Both the position numbers and the translations under genes were made by a program. DNA of 64,000 bases from Fodinibius salsisoli. Its GTDB lineage: Bacteria; Bacteroidota; Rhodothermia; Balneolales; Balneolaceae. The notes below the pieces were generated by a model. It was not told the DNA's origin, did no database searches, and worked only from the letters and a program-made list of their open reading frames with translations. Location: contig NZ_JAGGJA010000003.1 of the NCBI RefSeq assembly GCF_026229185.1, positions 310,001-374,000 on the forward strand, read 5' to 3'. Shown piece by piece: positions 1 through 8,722 of this stretch; the stretch's first letter is position 1; each line of letters starts with the position of its first letter.

Positions 1-1390
1 TGGCTGGATTTATAATCACCTCCAGCGGAAAGCATTCACCATCTTTGTCCTTTCCCCACCATTCAAAATGGGGTGAGTGGCCCTTCATGGCCTCTTGGGC
101 ATATTTCTGAATTTTATCCAAATCGACTTTTTCCCCGTCAGAAAGCATGTGCGGACTTTCTCCTATCAGTTCATCACGGTGATAGCCATACATTTCCTCC
201 ACAGCCTTATTCACTTCCAAGAACTCACCTTCTTCGCCCTGGATAAAGATAGCATCGCTAATGGAATCAAAAAGATCCTGATAACTTTCCAGACTCGCTT
301 TATACTGTTTAATTATTTTATTGTTGCGGGTAATATCAACCAGTGTTCCTACAATAGCTTTCGAGCCGCCATATTCAATTACAGAACCATAGACATGAAC
401 ATGAATCGTTTCTGCATCTTTGGTAATACAACGAAATCCATATTCAACTGAATCCTGGTCCCCTTCAATTCTAATTGACAGGTTCTTTTTCACTCTATCT
501 CTATCATCCGGATGTGTTAATTCTACAGGACCAACCTTTCCTTCTATCTCCTCCTCTTTATATCCAAAAATCTCTGCAAATCGTGGATTTATGTATTTAA
601 AAATCCCATCCTGAATTAAATAGACACCAACCAATGATTCTTCTGAAAGCGCTCGAAATAAATCCTGTGATTCTTTTCGCTTTGTTATATCACTGATAAG
701 GGAATGCACCGAAATAAGATTGCCCGATGTACCATAAAGCATCGAGTTGTACGACTTTCCATAATAAACATTACCGCTTTTAGTGATAAATTGTCCTTCA
801 GCGGTATAATAGCTTTTTCCTTCATCAACAATCTTATTCAATCGTTTCTGAGCGGCACGATACTTATCCTCAGGTAGAATTCGTTGAATAATACCAGCCT
901 CCCCTAGCACTTCTTCTTCAGACCAGCCGAAAAGCTCTTCTGCTTTTTCTGACCAATGAGTGATTTCTAAGTTTTCATCAAAACCCACCTCAGCCAGGGG
1001 ATAATTTATATTGTGACTTTTTAGGCGTGGATATTTACTGCCTCTTTCTTCCCGATGTTCGATTTGCTCTGTCACATCATGAATAACCGCAAACTTGGCT
1101 GGCTTGCCCTCATAGTTAAATCGATGATGGGTAAACTGAACATACAACACCTCTCCGCTTTTTTTCTGGTGATGCCAAATGTTATCGGTCGCCCCACCAC
1201 CATTCTGACTAATCAGTTCAGCACGTTTTCTTTTGGTACCCAGATCGTGCACACTCATGTGACAAAGCTCATCATAGCAATAGCCATAAAGCTGCAACGC
1301 CTGTTCATTGGCATCTAATATTTGCAGGGATTGATCATCTAAGATAAAGATTGCCGTCTTTGACAAATATGAAGTTCCATTCTTTGCCAT
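1..1390 (-). CDS. Multi-PAS sensor protein (partial, C-terminus off the left edge)
   Basis: This gene reads on the minus strand from an ATG at 1390-1388 and stays open to the window edge, about 463 codons. Four consecutive PAS-type repeats are visible, at roughly residues 5-115, 125-235, 245-355 and 370 onward. Each shows features such as 'ILDANEQALQLYGY', 'ITHWSEKAEELFGWSEEEVL', 'KYINPRFAEIFGYKEEEIEG' and 'FLEVNKAVEEMYGYHRDELIG', followed by PAC-like ends ('VIHDVTEQIEHREE', 'SLISDITKRKESQDLF', 'GTLVDITRNNKIIK'). There is no signal peptide or membrane segment in the visible part, so it is probably cytoplasmic. The output domain is outside the window; a histidine kinase or GGDEF domain would be usual, but neither is seen. 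It diverges from thrS. Confidence 0.85.
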   Translation of the reverse strand, partial: MAKNGTSYLSKTAIFILDDQSLQILDANEQALQLYGYCYDELCHMSVHDLGTKRKRAELISQNGGGATDNIWHHQKKSGEVLYVQFTHHRFNYEGKPAKFAVIHDVTEQIEHREERGSKYPRLKSHNINYPLAEVGFDENLEITHWSEKAEELFGWSEEEVLGEAGIIQRILPEDKYRAAQKRLNKIVDEGKSYYTAEGQFITKSGNVYYGKSYNSMLYGTSGNLISVHSLISDITKRKESQDLFRALSEESLVGVYLIQDGIFKYINPRFAEIFGYKEEEIEGKVGPVELTHPDDRDRVKKNLSIRIEGDQDSVEYGFRCITKDAETIHVHVYGSVIEYGGSKAIVGTLVDITRNNKIIKQYKASLESYQDLFDSISDAIFIQGEEGEFLEVNKAVEEMYGYHRDELIGESPHMLSDGEKVDLDKIQKYAQEAMKGHSPHFEWWGKDKDGECFPLEVIINPA

Positions 1391-1552
1391 CTTGATCCTT
1401 TACTAAAATTACTGCTGTGAATTTTTATAGCCTAATATATTGCGATTGTATTAAAAATAAAGTAAAAATCGGCCTGTCTCTCTTTTCTAATTTTTTTATC
1501 TTAAGGGGCTAGAAATCAAAGCAATGAATTGAATAAGTTTAATTTTCACTGA
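1391..1552. other. Divergent intergenic region between the PAS sensor and thrS
   Basis: This AT-rich 162-base stretch must hold the promoters of two divergent genes. I see no clear Shine-Dalgarno site before the thrS ATG, which is common in this group, and no convincing promoter boxes. Confidence 0.4.
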
Positions 1553-3493
1553 ATGCCTGAACAAATTACGATTACCTTTCCCGATGGAACTGAAAAACAA
1601 TTTCCCAAAGGAGTCACCGGACGTGAAGTCGCCGAGTCCATTTCTAAAGGATTGGCACGAGAAGCACTGAGCATTACCCTTGATGAAGAAATTATGGATC
1701 TCAGCCGTCCTATTGAAAACGATGGTTCCATTACAATAAACACCTGGGATACGGATGACGGAAAGTATACGTTTTGGCATTCTTCTGCCCACTTGCTGGC
1801 CGAAGCAGTCCAGGAGCTGTACCCGGAAGCAAAATTTGGAATTGGTCCTCCTATCGAAAATGGATTCTACTATGATATCGATTTTGGTGATCAGACGATC
1901 AGCCAAAACGATTTTGAAAAGATTGAAAACAAAATTATCGAACTGGCCCGCAATAAGTCAGAGTTTGAACGGAAACCGGTCTCTAAACAAGAAGCACTGG
2001 AGTTCTACCAAGAGCGAGACAATGAGTATAAAGTTGACCTCATAGAAGAACTTGAAGACGGAAATATTACCTTCTACACACAGGGTAACTTTACGGATCT
2101 CTGTCGTGGCCCTCACATCCCGGATACCGGGCGTATCAAGGCGGTGAAGTTGACCAGCCTGGCAGGTGCCTATTGGCGCGGTGATAATGACAGCGAGCAG
2201 CTGACGCGCATTTACGGCATTACCTTCCCCAAGCAAAAGCAATTAAAACAGCATATTAAACGTGTTGAAGAAGCCAAAAAACGAGATCACAAAAAGCTTG
2301 GCAAAGAGTTAGAGCTTTATATGATCGATCCTATGGTTGGGCAAGGACTTCCCGTTTGGTTGCCCAATGGAACTATCATCCGGCGAGAGCTGGAAGCCTT
2401 TCTGCGTGAAGAACAAAAGAAACGAGGCTATGAAGAAGTAATTACGCCCCATATCGGCAACTTGGATCTATACCGTACCTCCGGGCACTTCCCCTACTAC
2501 CGGGAATCACAGTACAATCCCATCAACGTAGATGATGAGGAGTACCTGCTAAAGCCCATGAACTGTCCGCATCACCACCGCATCTACTCGAACAAGTTAC
2601 ACAGTTATCGCGACCTTCCGTTGCGATTAGCCGAATTTGGTACCGTCTACAGGTACGAACAGTCCGGCGAACTGAGTGGCCTATCCAGAGTGCGTGGTTT
2701 TACGCAAGACGATGCTCACATTTACTGCACTCACGAACAACTGAAAGATGAAATTAAAAATGTCATCGACCTGACCGAGCTCGTTTTTGGAACATTTGAC
2801 ATGCCGGTAGATATCCGACTGTCCTTCCGCGACGATAACGAAGAAAAATATGGAGGCAAGTCTGAATTCTGGGATCGGGCGGAACAAGAAATAAAAGAAG
2901 TAGCCGAAGAAGAAGGGCTCGATTATACCATTGGTCGCGGCGAGGCCAGCTTCTACGGTCCTAAAATTGACTTTATTATTCGCGATGCCATTGGCCGTAA
3001 ATGGCAGCTGGGTACCATCCAGGTGGATTATGTGATGCCTGAGCGGTTCGATCTAACCTACGTCGGTGCCGACAATGAACGTCATCGTCCGGTTATCATC
3101 CACCGTGCCCCCTTTGGATCTATGGAGCGTTTTTGCAGCATCCTCATAGAGCACTTTGCGGGAGATTTCCCGGTCTGGCTGTCACCTAAACAGGTTCAAA
3201 TTATTCCCATTTCTGATGAATTTAACGAATATGCTTACCAGTGTGCGGCTAAGCTCCAGGAAAAAAATGTCCGCGTGGATGTGGACACCCGGAGTGAACA
3301 GGTAGGCGGAAAAATTCGCGATGCTGAAACGAGCAAGATACCATATATGTTAATAGTAGGTAGTGACGAAGAAACGGATGGAACCGTTTCCATTCGTCGA
3401 CATAAAGAAGGTGACATTGGAACCTTTGATTTTTCTGAATTTATTTCTAATCTCACAGCAGAGATTAATAGTAAAGAGCTACCTAATCATTAA
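1553..3493 (+). CDS. thrS: Threonine--tRNA ligase
   Basis: ThrRS charges tRNA(Thr) with threonine in the cytoplasm. At 646 residues it has the normal full length. An N-terminal TGS domain covers about 1-63. The editing domain carries HSSAH at 76-80 plus Cys184 and His188 (TDLCRGPH). The class II catalytic core has the zinc ligands Cys338 (MNCPH), His389 (DDAH) and His517 (IHRAPFGSMERF). The C-terminal anticodon-binding domain starts near 540 and carries the usual 'VRVDVDTRSEQVGGKIRDAE' stretch. The ATG at 1553 begins directly with the TGS fold (MPEQITITFPDG), so I keep it. It leads the conserved thrS-infC-rpmI-rplT block; the next start lies only 30 bases after its stop. Confidence 0.98.
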   Translation: MPEQITITFPDGTEKQFPKGVTGREVAESISKGLAREALSITLDEEIMDLSRPIENDGSITINTWDTDDGKYTFWHSSAHLLAEAVQELYPEAKFGIGPPIENGFYYDIDFGDQTISQNDFEKIENKIIELARNKSEFERKPVSKQEALEFYQERDNEYKVDLIEELEDGNITFYTQGNFTDLCRGPHIPDTGRIKAVKLTSLAGAYWRGDNDSEQLTRIYGITFPKQKQLKQHIKRVEEAKKRDHKKLGKELELYMIDPMVGQGLPVWLPNGTIIRRELEAFLREEQKKRGYEEVITPHIGNLDLYRTSGHFPYYRESQYNPINVDDEEYLLKPMNCPHHHRIYSNKLHSYRDLPLRLAEFGTVYRYEQSGELSGLSRVRGFTQDDAHIYCTHEQLKDEIKNVIDLTELVFGTFDMPVDIRLSFRDDNEEKYGGKSEFWDRAEQEIKEVAEEEGLDYTIGRGEASFYGPKIDFIIRDAIGRKWQLGTIQVDYVMPERFDLTYVGADNERHRPVIIHRAPFGSMERFCSILIEHFAGDFPVWLSPKQVQIIPISDEFNEYAYQCAAKLQEKNVRVDVDTRSEQVGGKIRDAETSKIPYMLIVGSDEETDGTVSIRRHKEGDIGTFDFSEFISNLTAEINSKELPNH

Positions 3494-3523
3494 TTTAATT
3501 TTAATAAAACAGTAGAGGTTACT

Positions 3524-4081
3524 ATCGCAAGACGCAGAAGACGAAGACCACGGGGCAATGATGATCGCCCCCGATCTAATGAAGAAATTCGGTCATCAAA
3601 AGTACGGGTTATTCACCCTCAAGAAGCCGAAAAGGAACATGAAGTTGTTCCCATAGATCGTGCACGCGAAATCGCTGAATCTTATAACTTAGACTTGGTA
3701 GAGGTAGCGCCTAATGCTAAACCTCCCGTCTGTAAGGTTCTGGATTTTGGTAAATACATGTACAAAAAGAAGAAAAAGGAGAAAGAGGCGAAGAAGAAGC
3801 AGCATACTGTTCAGGTTAAAGAGCTTCGATTTCGTCCCAATACGGATGACCATGACTTGAACTTTAAAACTCGTCATGCGCGGGGATTCTTGGAAGATGG
3901 TGATAAAGTAAAGGCAACCGTTCAGTTCAGAGGTCGGGATATGCTCTACACTGACCGGGGAAAAGAACTTCTTTTGGATTTAGCCGAAGAACTTAGCGAT
4001 ATCAGTGAAATTGAGTCTAAACCCAATATGGAAGGCCGCCGGATGTTTATGATGCTCGCTCCCAGCGGTAAAGGGAATTAG
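3524..4081 (+). CDS. infC: Translation initiation factor IF-3 with apparent AUC start codon
   Basis: IF-3 binds the 30S subunit and checks start-codon/initiator-tRNA pairing. The frame ending at 4081 contains the whole protein only if it starts well upstream of the first ATG or GTG that gives a usable product (3695). The upstream reading is a typical IF-3 N-terminus: IARRRRRPRGNDDRP, then SSKVRVIHPQEAEKEHEVVP and RAREIAESYNLDLVEVAPNA. No ATG occurs between the thrS stop and this segment. An ATC at 3524 sits 5 bases after a purine-rich AGAGG (3514-3518), so I call an AUC start giving 185 residues, normal for the family. The C-terminal domain is complete. Non-AUG infC starts (AUU in E. coli) mediate autocontrol by IF-3; the same is inferred here. 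Confidence 0.93.
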   Translation: MARRRRRRPRGNDDRPRSNEEIRSSKVRVIHPQEAEKEHEVVPIDRAREIAESYNLDLVEVAPNAKPPVCKVLDFGKYMYKKKKKEKEAKKKQHTVQVKELRFRPNTDDHDLNFKTRHARGFLEDGDKVKATVQFRGRDMLYTDRGKELLLDLAEELSDISEIESKPNMEGRRMFMMLAPSGKGN

Positions 4082-4238
4082 CTCTTTTTATTTTCCAGGA
4101 CTTGAAATTCGGTATTTCCAGTTTACGGCTCGAATGAGCCACCGAGAATAATTTTCGGTATTGGAGTTTATTCTATAAACTTTAATCCTTATCTTTCAAG
4201 CCTTTTAATTTCAAAGAAATCTTACAGGTGTTGTTACT
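4082..4238 (+). promoter_or_regulatory. Structured leader of rpmI-rplT (possible L20 autoregulatory site)
   Basis: The infC-rpmI gap holds three hairpins in a row. GGCTC/GAGCC (4127-4131 with 4136-4140) encloses a GAAT tetraloop. ACCGAGAA/TTTTCGGT (4141-4148 with 4152-4159) has one G-U pair. AGTTTAT/ATAAACT (4165-4171 with 4175-4181) encloses a three-base loop. The last lacks a T-run, so this is not a simple terminator. L20 represses its own operon through leader RNA in other bacteria, so a comparable role is plausible, but I recognise no known leader class. Confidence 0.45.
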
Positions 4239-4436
4239 ATGCCAAAGATGAAATCCAACAGTGGGGCTAAAAAGCGCTTCAAAAAGACCGGTTCAGGTCA
4301 TTATAAGCGAAAAAAAGCTGGAAAAGCTCATATCCTCACTAAAAAACGGAGTAAAAGAAAGCGCAAGCTCGGTAAAAAGGCCATCGTCGATAAGACGCAT
4401 GAGAAAGATGTCGAGCAAATGCTTCCTTACAAATAA
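4239..4436 (+). CDS. rpmI: 50S ribosomal protein L35
   Basis: This 65-residue, strongly basic protein starts [20 protein letters not shown] and has the L35 signature of Lys/Arg-rich segments ([20 protein letters not shown]). It belongs to the large ribosomal subunit and normally pairs with rplT, which starts 32 bases downstream, so the two are surely co-transcribed. An overlapping frame from 4261 to 4449 is a shadow. Confidence 0.97.
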   Translation: MPKMKSNSGAKKRFKKTGSGHYKRKKAGKAHILTKKRSKRKRKLGKKAIVDKTHEKDVEQMLPYK

Positions 4437-4468
4437 ATACAATTATTAACTTTTAAACATTAGACCAA

Positions 4469-4816
4469 ATGCCACGTTCAAGAAATAAGGTGGCTTCCCG
4501 TCGCCGTCGCCGCAAGATTTTAGATCAGGCGAAAGGTTACTGGGGCAAGCGAAAGAATGTTTATAAATTTGCGAAGAATGCGGTAGAAAAAGGGATGCTA
4601 TATCAGTATCGCGACCGCAAAGTTCGCAAACGTGAATTCCGGAAGCTCTGGATCACACGCATTAATGCTGCTGCCCGTCAGAACGACACTACTTATTCCA
4701 GGCTGATGGGAGCCCTGAAGAAGAAAGATATTGAGATCAACCGTAAGGTTTTAGCTGACCTTGCCGTCAATGATCCGGATACATTCAGTGCTATTGCCGA
4801 AGAAGCATCCAAATAA
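4469..4816 (+). CDS. rplT: 50S ribosomal protein L20
   Basis: L20 is an early 23S-rRNA-binding assembly protein and, in several bacteria, the repressor of its own operon. The 115-residue length and the motifs [51 protein letters not shown] and INAAARQ are standard. It follows rpmI by 32 bases. A strong terminator begins 18 bases after its stop and ends the infC-rpmI-rplT transcript before pheS. Confidence 0.98.
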   Translation: MPRSRNKVASRRRRRKILDQAKGYWGKRKNVYKFAKNAVEKGMLYQYRDRKVRKREFRKLWITRINAAARQNDTTYSRLMGALKKKDIEINRKVLADLAVNDPDTFSAIAEEASK

Positions 4817-4834
4817 TAGCACACTTATATTTTT

Positions 4835-4879
4835 AAACCGATCTCCCCATCACTATGGGTGGATCGGTTTTTTATTTTT
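4835..4879 (+). terminator. Intrinsic terminator after rplT
   Basis: AAACCGATC (4835-4843) pairs with GATCGGTTT (4862-4870). An inner stem CCCAT (4846-4850) pairs with ATGGG (4855-4859). A T-rich tail follows (4868-4879). An ATG at 4859 lies inside this hairpin, which argues against using it as the pheS start. Confidence 0.9.
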
Positions 4880-4909
4880 ATCGAATTGAGATCGACCAAC
4901 GCTATTTCT

Positions 4910-5923
4910 ATGCTCGACGATATAAAAGCCTTAAAGCAACAAATTGCCAACTACAACATCGCTGATGATGAGGATCTGGAGTCCTTCCGGTTAAAATTCC
5001 TTTCACGTAATGGCGAAGTTCCTGCCATGTTTTCGCGCATGAGTGAAGTGCCCAACGACCAAAAAGCTCAGGTCGGGAGAGCCATGAATGAAGTGAAGAA
5101 TCTGGCGAAAGATACTTTTGAAACCAATAAAAAGAAGTTAGCTCGTAAAGAAGCTCAACAAATTGGCGCTAAAGACGACCTTTCTCTTCCCGCCCCGCCC
5201 TACTCTGCCGGCTCTTATCATCCATTGACACAGACGCTGGAAGAGATGAAGAATATTTTCTATCGCCTCGGCTTTTCTATTGCTGACGGCCCGGAAGTGG
5301 AAGATGATTTTCATAACTTTACGGCACTGAACTTTCCGCCCAACCATCCGGCCCGCGATGAACAGGATACGTTCTTCATTCGAAAAGATGATGACCCCAA
5401 TATTGATGATTTGGTGCTCCGCACGCACACCTCTCCGGTGCAAATTCGGTTAATGCAGGAAAAAGAACCGCCCATCCGTACCATTATGCCGGGACGTGTG
5501 TACCGAAACGAAGCCGTATCTCCTAAATCCTATTTCCTTTTTCACCAGGTGGAAGCACTCTATATTGATACAGATGTCAGTGTGGCTGAACTCAAGGAAA
5601 CACTTATTAGCTTTGCCAAGCTCATGTTTGGTTCGGATGTAAAATATCGACTACGACCCGGATTTTTTCCCTTTACTGAACCCAGCCTCGAGATGGATAT
5701 CTGGTGGGAGCCCGCGCACGAGAAAGAGGGCAAATGGCTCGAAATATTGGGGTCTGGCATGGTCGACCCCAATGTATTAAAAGCAGTCGGTATCGATCCC
5801 GAAAAATACACTGGATTTGCCTGGGGCATGGGCGTTGAACGAATTGCGATGCGACGCCATCAGATCGATGACATCCGCACTTTTTATGAAAACGATGTTC
5901 GTTTCCTTGAACAATTTCATTAA
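4910..5923 (+). CDS. pheS: Phenylalanine--tRNA ligase alpha subunit
   Basis: PheS carries the class II catalytic core of the alpha2-beta2 PheRS, which charges tRNA(Phe). The start at 4910 (MLDDIKALKQQI) gives 337 residues and the usual N-terminal coiled coil; an in-frame ATG at 4859 would begin inside the rplT terminator. Motif 2 appears as YRNEAVSPKSYFLFHQVEAL and motif 3 as GFAWGMGVERIAMRRH. The substrate-binding stretch YSAGSYHPLTQTLEEM precedes the catalytic core, near residue 100. pheT follows after 121 bases carrying a repeat-like element. Confidence 0.97.
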   Translation: MLDDIKALKQQIANYNIADDEDLESFRLKFLSRNGEVPAMFSRMSEVPNDQKAQVGRAMNEVKNLAKDTFETNKKKLARKEAQQIGAKDDLSLPAPPYSAGSYHPLTQTLEEMKNIFYRLGFSIADGPEVEDDFHNFTALNFPPNHPARDEQDTFFIRKDDDPNIDDLVLRTHTSPVQIRLMQEKEPPIRTIMPGRVYRNEAVSPKSYFLFHQVEALYIDTDVSVAELKETLISFAKLMFGSDVKYRLRPGFFPFTEPSLEMDIWWEPAHEKEGKWLEILGSGMVDPNVLKAVGIDPEKYTGFAWGMGVERIAMRRHQIDDIRTFYENDVRFLEQFH

Positions 5924-5937
5924 GTACTTTTAAAGAA

Positions 5938-6022
5938 TAGAACGCTGATAACACGGATGCAACTGAAATACATCGATAATTATCTGCGGAAACCTGCCAA
6001 ATCCGTTTTATCCGTGTTCAAT
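5938..6022. repeat. Interspersed palindromic intergenic element between pheS and pheT
   Basis: The pheS-pheT gap holds a sequence starting at AGAACGCTGATAACACGGAT and ending at ATCCGTTTTATCCGTGTTC. AACACGGAT (5950-5958) is inverted at ATCCGTGTT (6010-6018). The middle contains TATCTGCGGAAACCTGCC and the palindrome GATAATTATC (5975-5984). From memory it resembles non-coding 'ATCCGCGTTATCAGCGTTC'-type elements scattered in many unrelated genomes. Only one copy is in this window. Confidence 0.6.
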
Positions 6023-6044
6023 TAAAATAATTATTTGTAGCTAA

Positions 6045-8456
6045 ATGAAGATTTCATATAACTGGCTCACTGAATTTATAGAACTTGATTTATCACCGGA
6101 AGAAACAGCCGAAAAGCTCACCCTCATCGGCCTGGAAGTTGACAGTATTGCTTCTTATGGCAATAAATTAGAGGGCGTTGTTGTGGGACACGTGTTGGAA
6201 GTTACTGACCATCCAAACGCCGACCGTCTCCGGATTTGCAAGGTTGATACGGGCACAGAAGAAGTTCAGATTATTTGTGGAGCCGATAATGTAGCAGCTG
6301 ATCAAAAAGTGCCGGTGGCTACTGTAGGCACTACGCTTCCTGTTGAAACGGAAAATGGTGAGCCCTTCACTATTCGTAAGGCTAAATTACGCGGAGAAGA
6401 ATCACGGGGCATGATCTGCGCTGAGGATGAACTTGGTATCGGTGATGACCTCAGTGGAATCATGGTATTGGATAACAAACTGGAGACGGGGCAGCCTTTG
6501 CAACAGGCGCTCGACCTTTACCAGGATATCATCATTGATATTGAAATAACACCCAATCGTCCCGATGCAACCTGCCACTTAGGGGTAGCGCGTGACTTAG
6601 CTGCTGCTCTTGACCTGGAGCTTAAAAAACCGTTTAAAACGGAATTTGATACAACTGAACCACTCCAGGAGATTGGAATTAGCATTGAAGCCGAAGAAAA
6701 ATGTGCTCGCTATGTCGGCAAGTTGGTCAAAGATATTACAATTGAAGAATCACCCGACTGGATTCAAAATCGGCTTAAAACAATCGGCGTGCGCCCGGTT
6801 AATAACGTAGTTGACATCACCAATTACGTGATGTTTGAGCTGGGCCAGCCTCTGCACGCTTTTGATGCAGAAACCATCCAGGGTAATCAAATTATCATCA
6901 AGGATTTTGATGAAGAAATAACGTTCGAAACGCTGGACCACATCGAAAGAGACTGTTCTCCGGGCACACTCTTTATCTGTGATGGAAAGGAACCCATTGC
7001 TATCGCAGGCGTCATGGGCGGCGTGGACTCCGAAGTGGGTGAAAAAACGACAAATGTGCTCATTGAAAGTGCCTATTTCGATCCTGCGACCATCCGGAAG
7101 ACAGCCAAAGAACAAGTTTTACAAACCGATGCCTCCTATCGATTTGAGCGGGGTATCGATCCACAACTCCAACGTATTGCTGCGGAACGAACAGCTGAAC
7201 TGATTGCCGAAGTTTGTGGCGGCACTATGGTAGAAGGCTGCACGGATGTCCATCCTGTAAAAACAGAACCACGCCAGCTGGACCTTCGTAAATCGTATGT
7301 AAACCGACTGTTGGGCACCGAATTTTCTACGGAGGAAATTGCGGACCTACTGGATGGTCTGGAGCTTAAACTGATCGAACAAGATGAGGATAAACTGAAG
7401 TATCAGATTCCAACCTTTCGGCCCGATCTCGAACGCGAAGTAGATCTGATTGAAGAAGTGGGACGTCTCTATGACTACAACAACATTCCTGCCCCGAAGC
7501 ATGGAAAGTTCACCTCCCCCGAGCCTATTACCGACTGGGAAAATCTTCTTTCCAAGGCAAGAGAAACGGCCAAAGGCCTGCGGTTTCGGGAGATTTATTC
7601 CAACTCATTGATGCCCGAAAAAGATGCACAGCTATTGGGTAAAACAGAGGAAATGACTCACACACTGAATCCTATTTCCAATGACATGACTACCCTCCGC
7701 CCTTCCCTCTTGTATGGATTTTTAAAGTCGGTAGGCTATAACTTTAACCGCAAGGTACAGCAGGTTCGGTTTTTTGAAATTGGCAATGTCTTCGAAAAAA
7801 CGTCTGCCGATGGAACCTACCATTCCGGTATCGATGAGCAGACAAATATTTTATTTGGGCTGGCAGGATTTAAGACGATTGAACACTGGAAAACTGAACC
7901 CCAGCACTACGATGCCTTCGACCTGAAAGCGGCCGTAGAAAGCTTTTTGGCCCAGTTAAATATAGGGGAACAAATTACAAGCCGTGTTGATAAAAATAAC
8001 GTTCTGAGTTATTTCATTGCCGATCAAAAGATAGGACAGCTACGCAACGTTTCACAAGAAATGCTGGCTGAATATGAAATAGAGTTACCGGCTGTGGTAG
8101 GTGAATTTTCGCTGACTAAAATATTTGAAGCCAAACAACAACTGCAGGAGCCCCGCTATGAGCCGGTGTCTAAGTTTCCTTCTTTTGAATTCGATTTTGC
8201 GGTCATTGTCGGTCAGTCTGTTAAAGCGGGTGATCTTCTGCAATCGATTAAGAAGACAGCAGGCCCTACCCTCAAAGATCTGCAGGTTTTTGATGTCTTT
8301 GAAGGCGAGTCACTGGGTGAACAGAAAAAAAGCCTCGCATTCAGACTTTCTTTCTTAGATAAAAACAAAACTTTGACTATCAACGATGTAGAACCTATAA
8401 TTAACAAAGTTGTAGATGTTCTAGAAAAACAATACTCCGCTAAACTTCGATCATAA
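6045..8456 (+). CDS. pheT: Phenylalanine--tRNA ligase beta subunit
   Basis: PheT is the tRNA-binding and editing subunit of PheRS. At 803 residues it is full length. In order: an N-terminal domain (MKISYNWLTEFIELDLSPEE), an EMAP-type tRNA-binding fold at about 40-150 (VGHVLEVTDHPNADRLRICK), the B3/B4 editing domain at about 210-385, B5 at about 405-475, a catalytic-like core, and the FDX-ACB anticodon-binding domain at about 710-803 (EPVSKFPSFEFDFAVIV). A small coiled-coil gene starts 9 bases after its stop. Confidence 0.97.
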   Translation: MKISYNWLTEFIELDLSPEETAEKLTLIGLEVDSIASYGNKLEGVVVGHVLEVTDHPNADRLRICKVDTGTEEVQIICGADNVAADQKVPVATVGTTLPVETENGEPFTIRKAKLRGEESRGMICAEDELGIGDDLSGIMVLDNKLETGQPLQQALDLYQDIIIDIEITPNRPDATCHLGVARDLAAALDLELKKPFKTEFDTTEPLQEIGISIEAEEKCARYVGKLVKDITIEESPDWIQNRLKTIGVRPVNNVVDITNYVMFELGQPLHAFDAETIQGNQIIIKDFDEEITFETLDHIERDCSPGTLFICDGKEPIAIAGVMGGVDSEVGEKTTNVLIESAYFDPATIRKTAKEQVLQTDASYRFERGIDPQLQRIAAERTAELIAEVCGGTMVEGCTDVHPVKTEPRQLDLRKSYVNRLLGTEFSTEEIADLLDGLELKLIEQDEDKLKYQIPTFRPDLEREVDLIEEVGRLYDYNNIPAPKHGKFTSPEPITDWENLLSKARETAKGLRFREIYSNSLMPEKDAQLLGKTEEMTHTLNPISNDMTTLRPSLLYGFLKSVGYNFNRKVQQVRFFEIGNVFEKTSADGTYHSGIDEQTNILFGLAGFKTIEHWKTEPQHYDAFDLKAAVESFLAQLNIGEQITSRVDKNNVLSYFIADQKIGQLRNVSQEMLAEYEIELPAVVGEFSLTKIFEAKQQLQEPRYEPVSKFPSFEFDFAVIVGQSVKAGDLLQSIKKTAGPTLKDLQVFDVFEGESLGEQKKSLAFRLSFLDKNKTLTINDVEPIINKVVDVLEKQYSAKLRS

Positions 8457-8464
8457 TTTCGAAC

Positions 8465-8722
8465 GTGCTTACAGACGATAGTCCACATACAAAAGAGTTT
8501 CGGCGATTACTCCAACGCATTCGTAAAGAGGTCCAATCTCTTAAAAGTCAGATTGCAGATTTGGAGAAAGAGAATAGTCAGCTTAGGACAGAACTTCGTA
8601 AAATAGAAAAAGGGCAAACAGATATCTTTTCGGAAGTATCTGAGTCTGAGCGACTGGCCATACGTCACCAGGTATTAGGATTGATTTCTAAAATTGATAA
8701 TCATCTTGAGGACAACGAATGA
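8465..8722 (+). CDS. Small coiled-coil protein upstream of zapA
   Basis: This 85-residue acidic/basic heptad-rich protein starts at a GTG (8465) right after pheT. A predicted coiled coil runs from about residue 8 to 50 (FRRLLQRIRKEVQSLKSQIA, then LEKENSQLRTELRKIEKGQ). A short helical tail follows (SESERLAIRHQVLGLISKID). Its stop overlaps the zapA start (ATGA, 8719-8722), so the two are translationally coupled. It has no signal or membrane segment. I do not recognise the family by name. The coupling to zapA suggests a role at the division ring, like the coiled-coil ZapB, but that is inference. Confidence 0.8.
   Translation: MLTDDSPHTKEFRRLLQRIRKEVQSLKSQIADLEKENSQLRTELRKIEKGQTDIFSEVSESERLAIRHQVLGLISKIDNHLEDNE

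Noticed and set aside
77-1318. Plus-strand open frames opposite the PAS gene (77-451, 420-614, 1055-1318)
   Set aside because: They oppose a continuous minus-strand frame with clear PAS repeats and have no recognisable domain.
4859-4909. Upstream ATG of pheS at 4859
   Set aside because: It lies inside the rplT terminator hairpin and adds 17 residues not typical of PheS.
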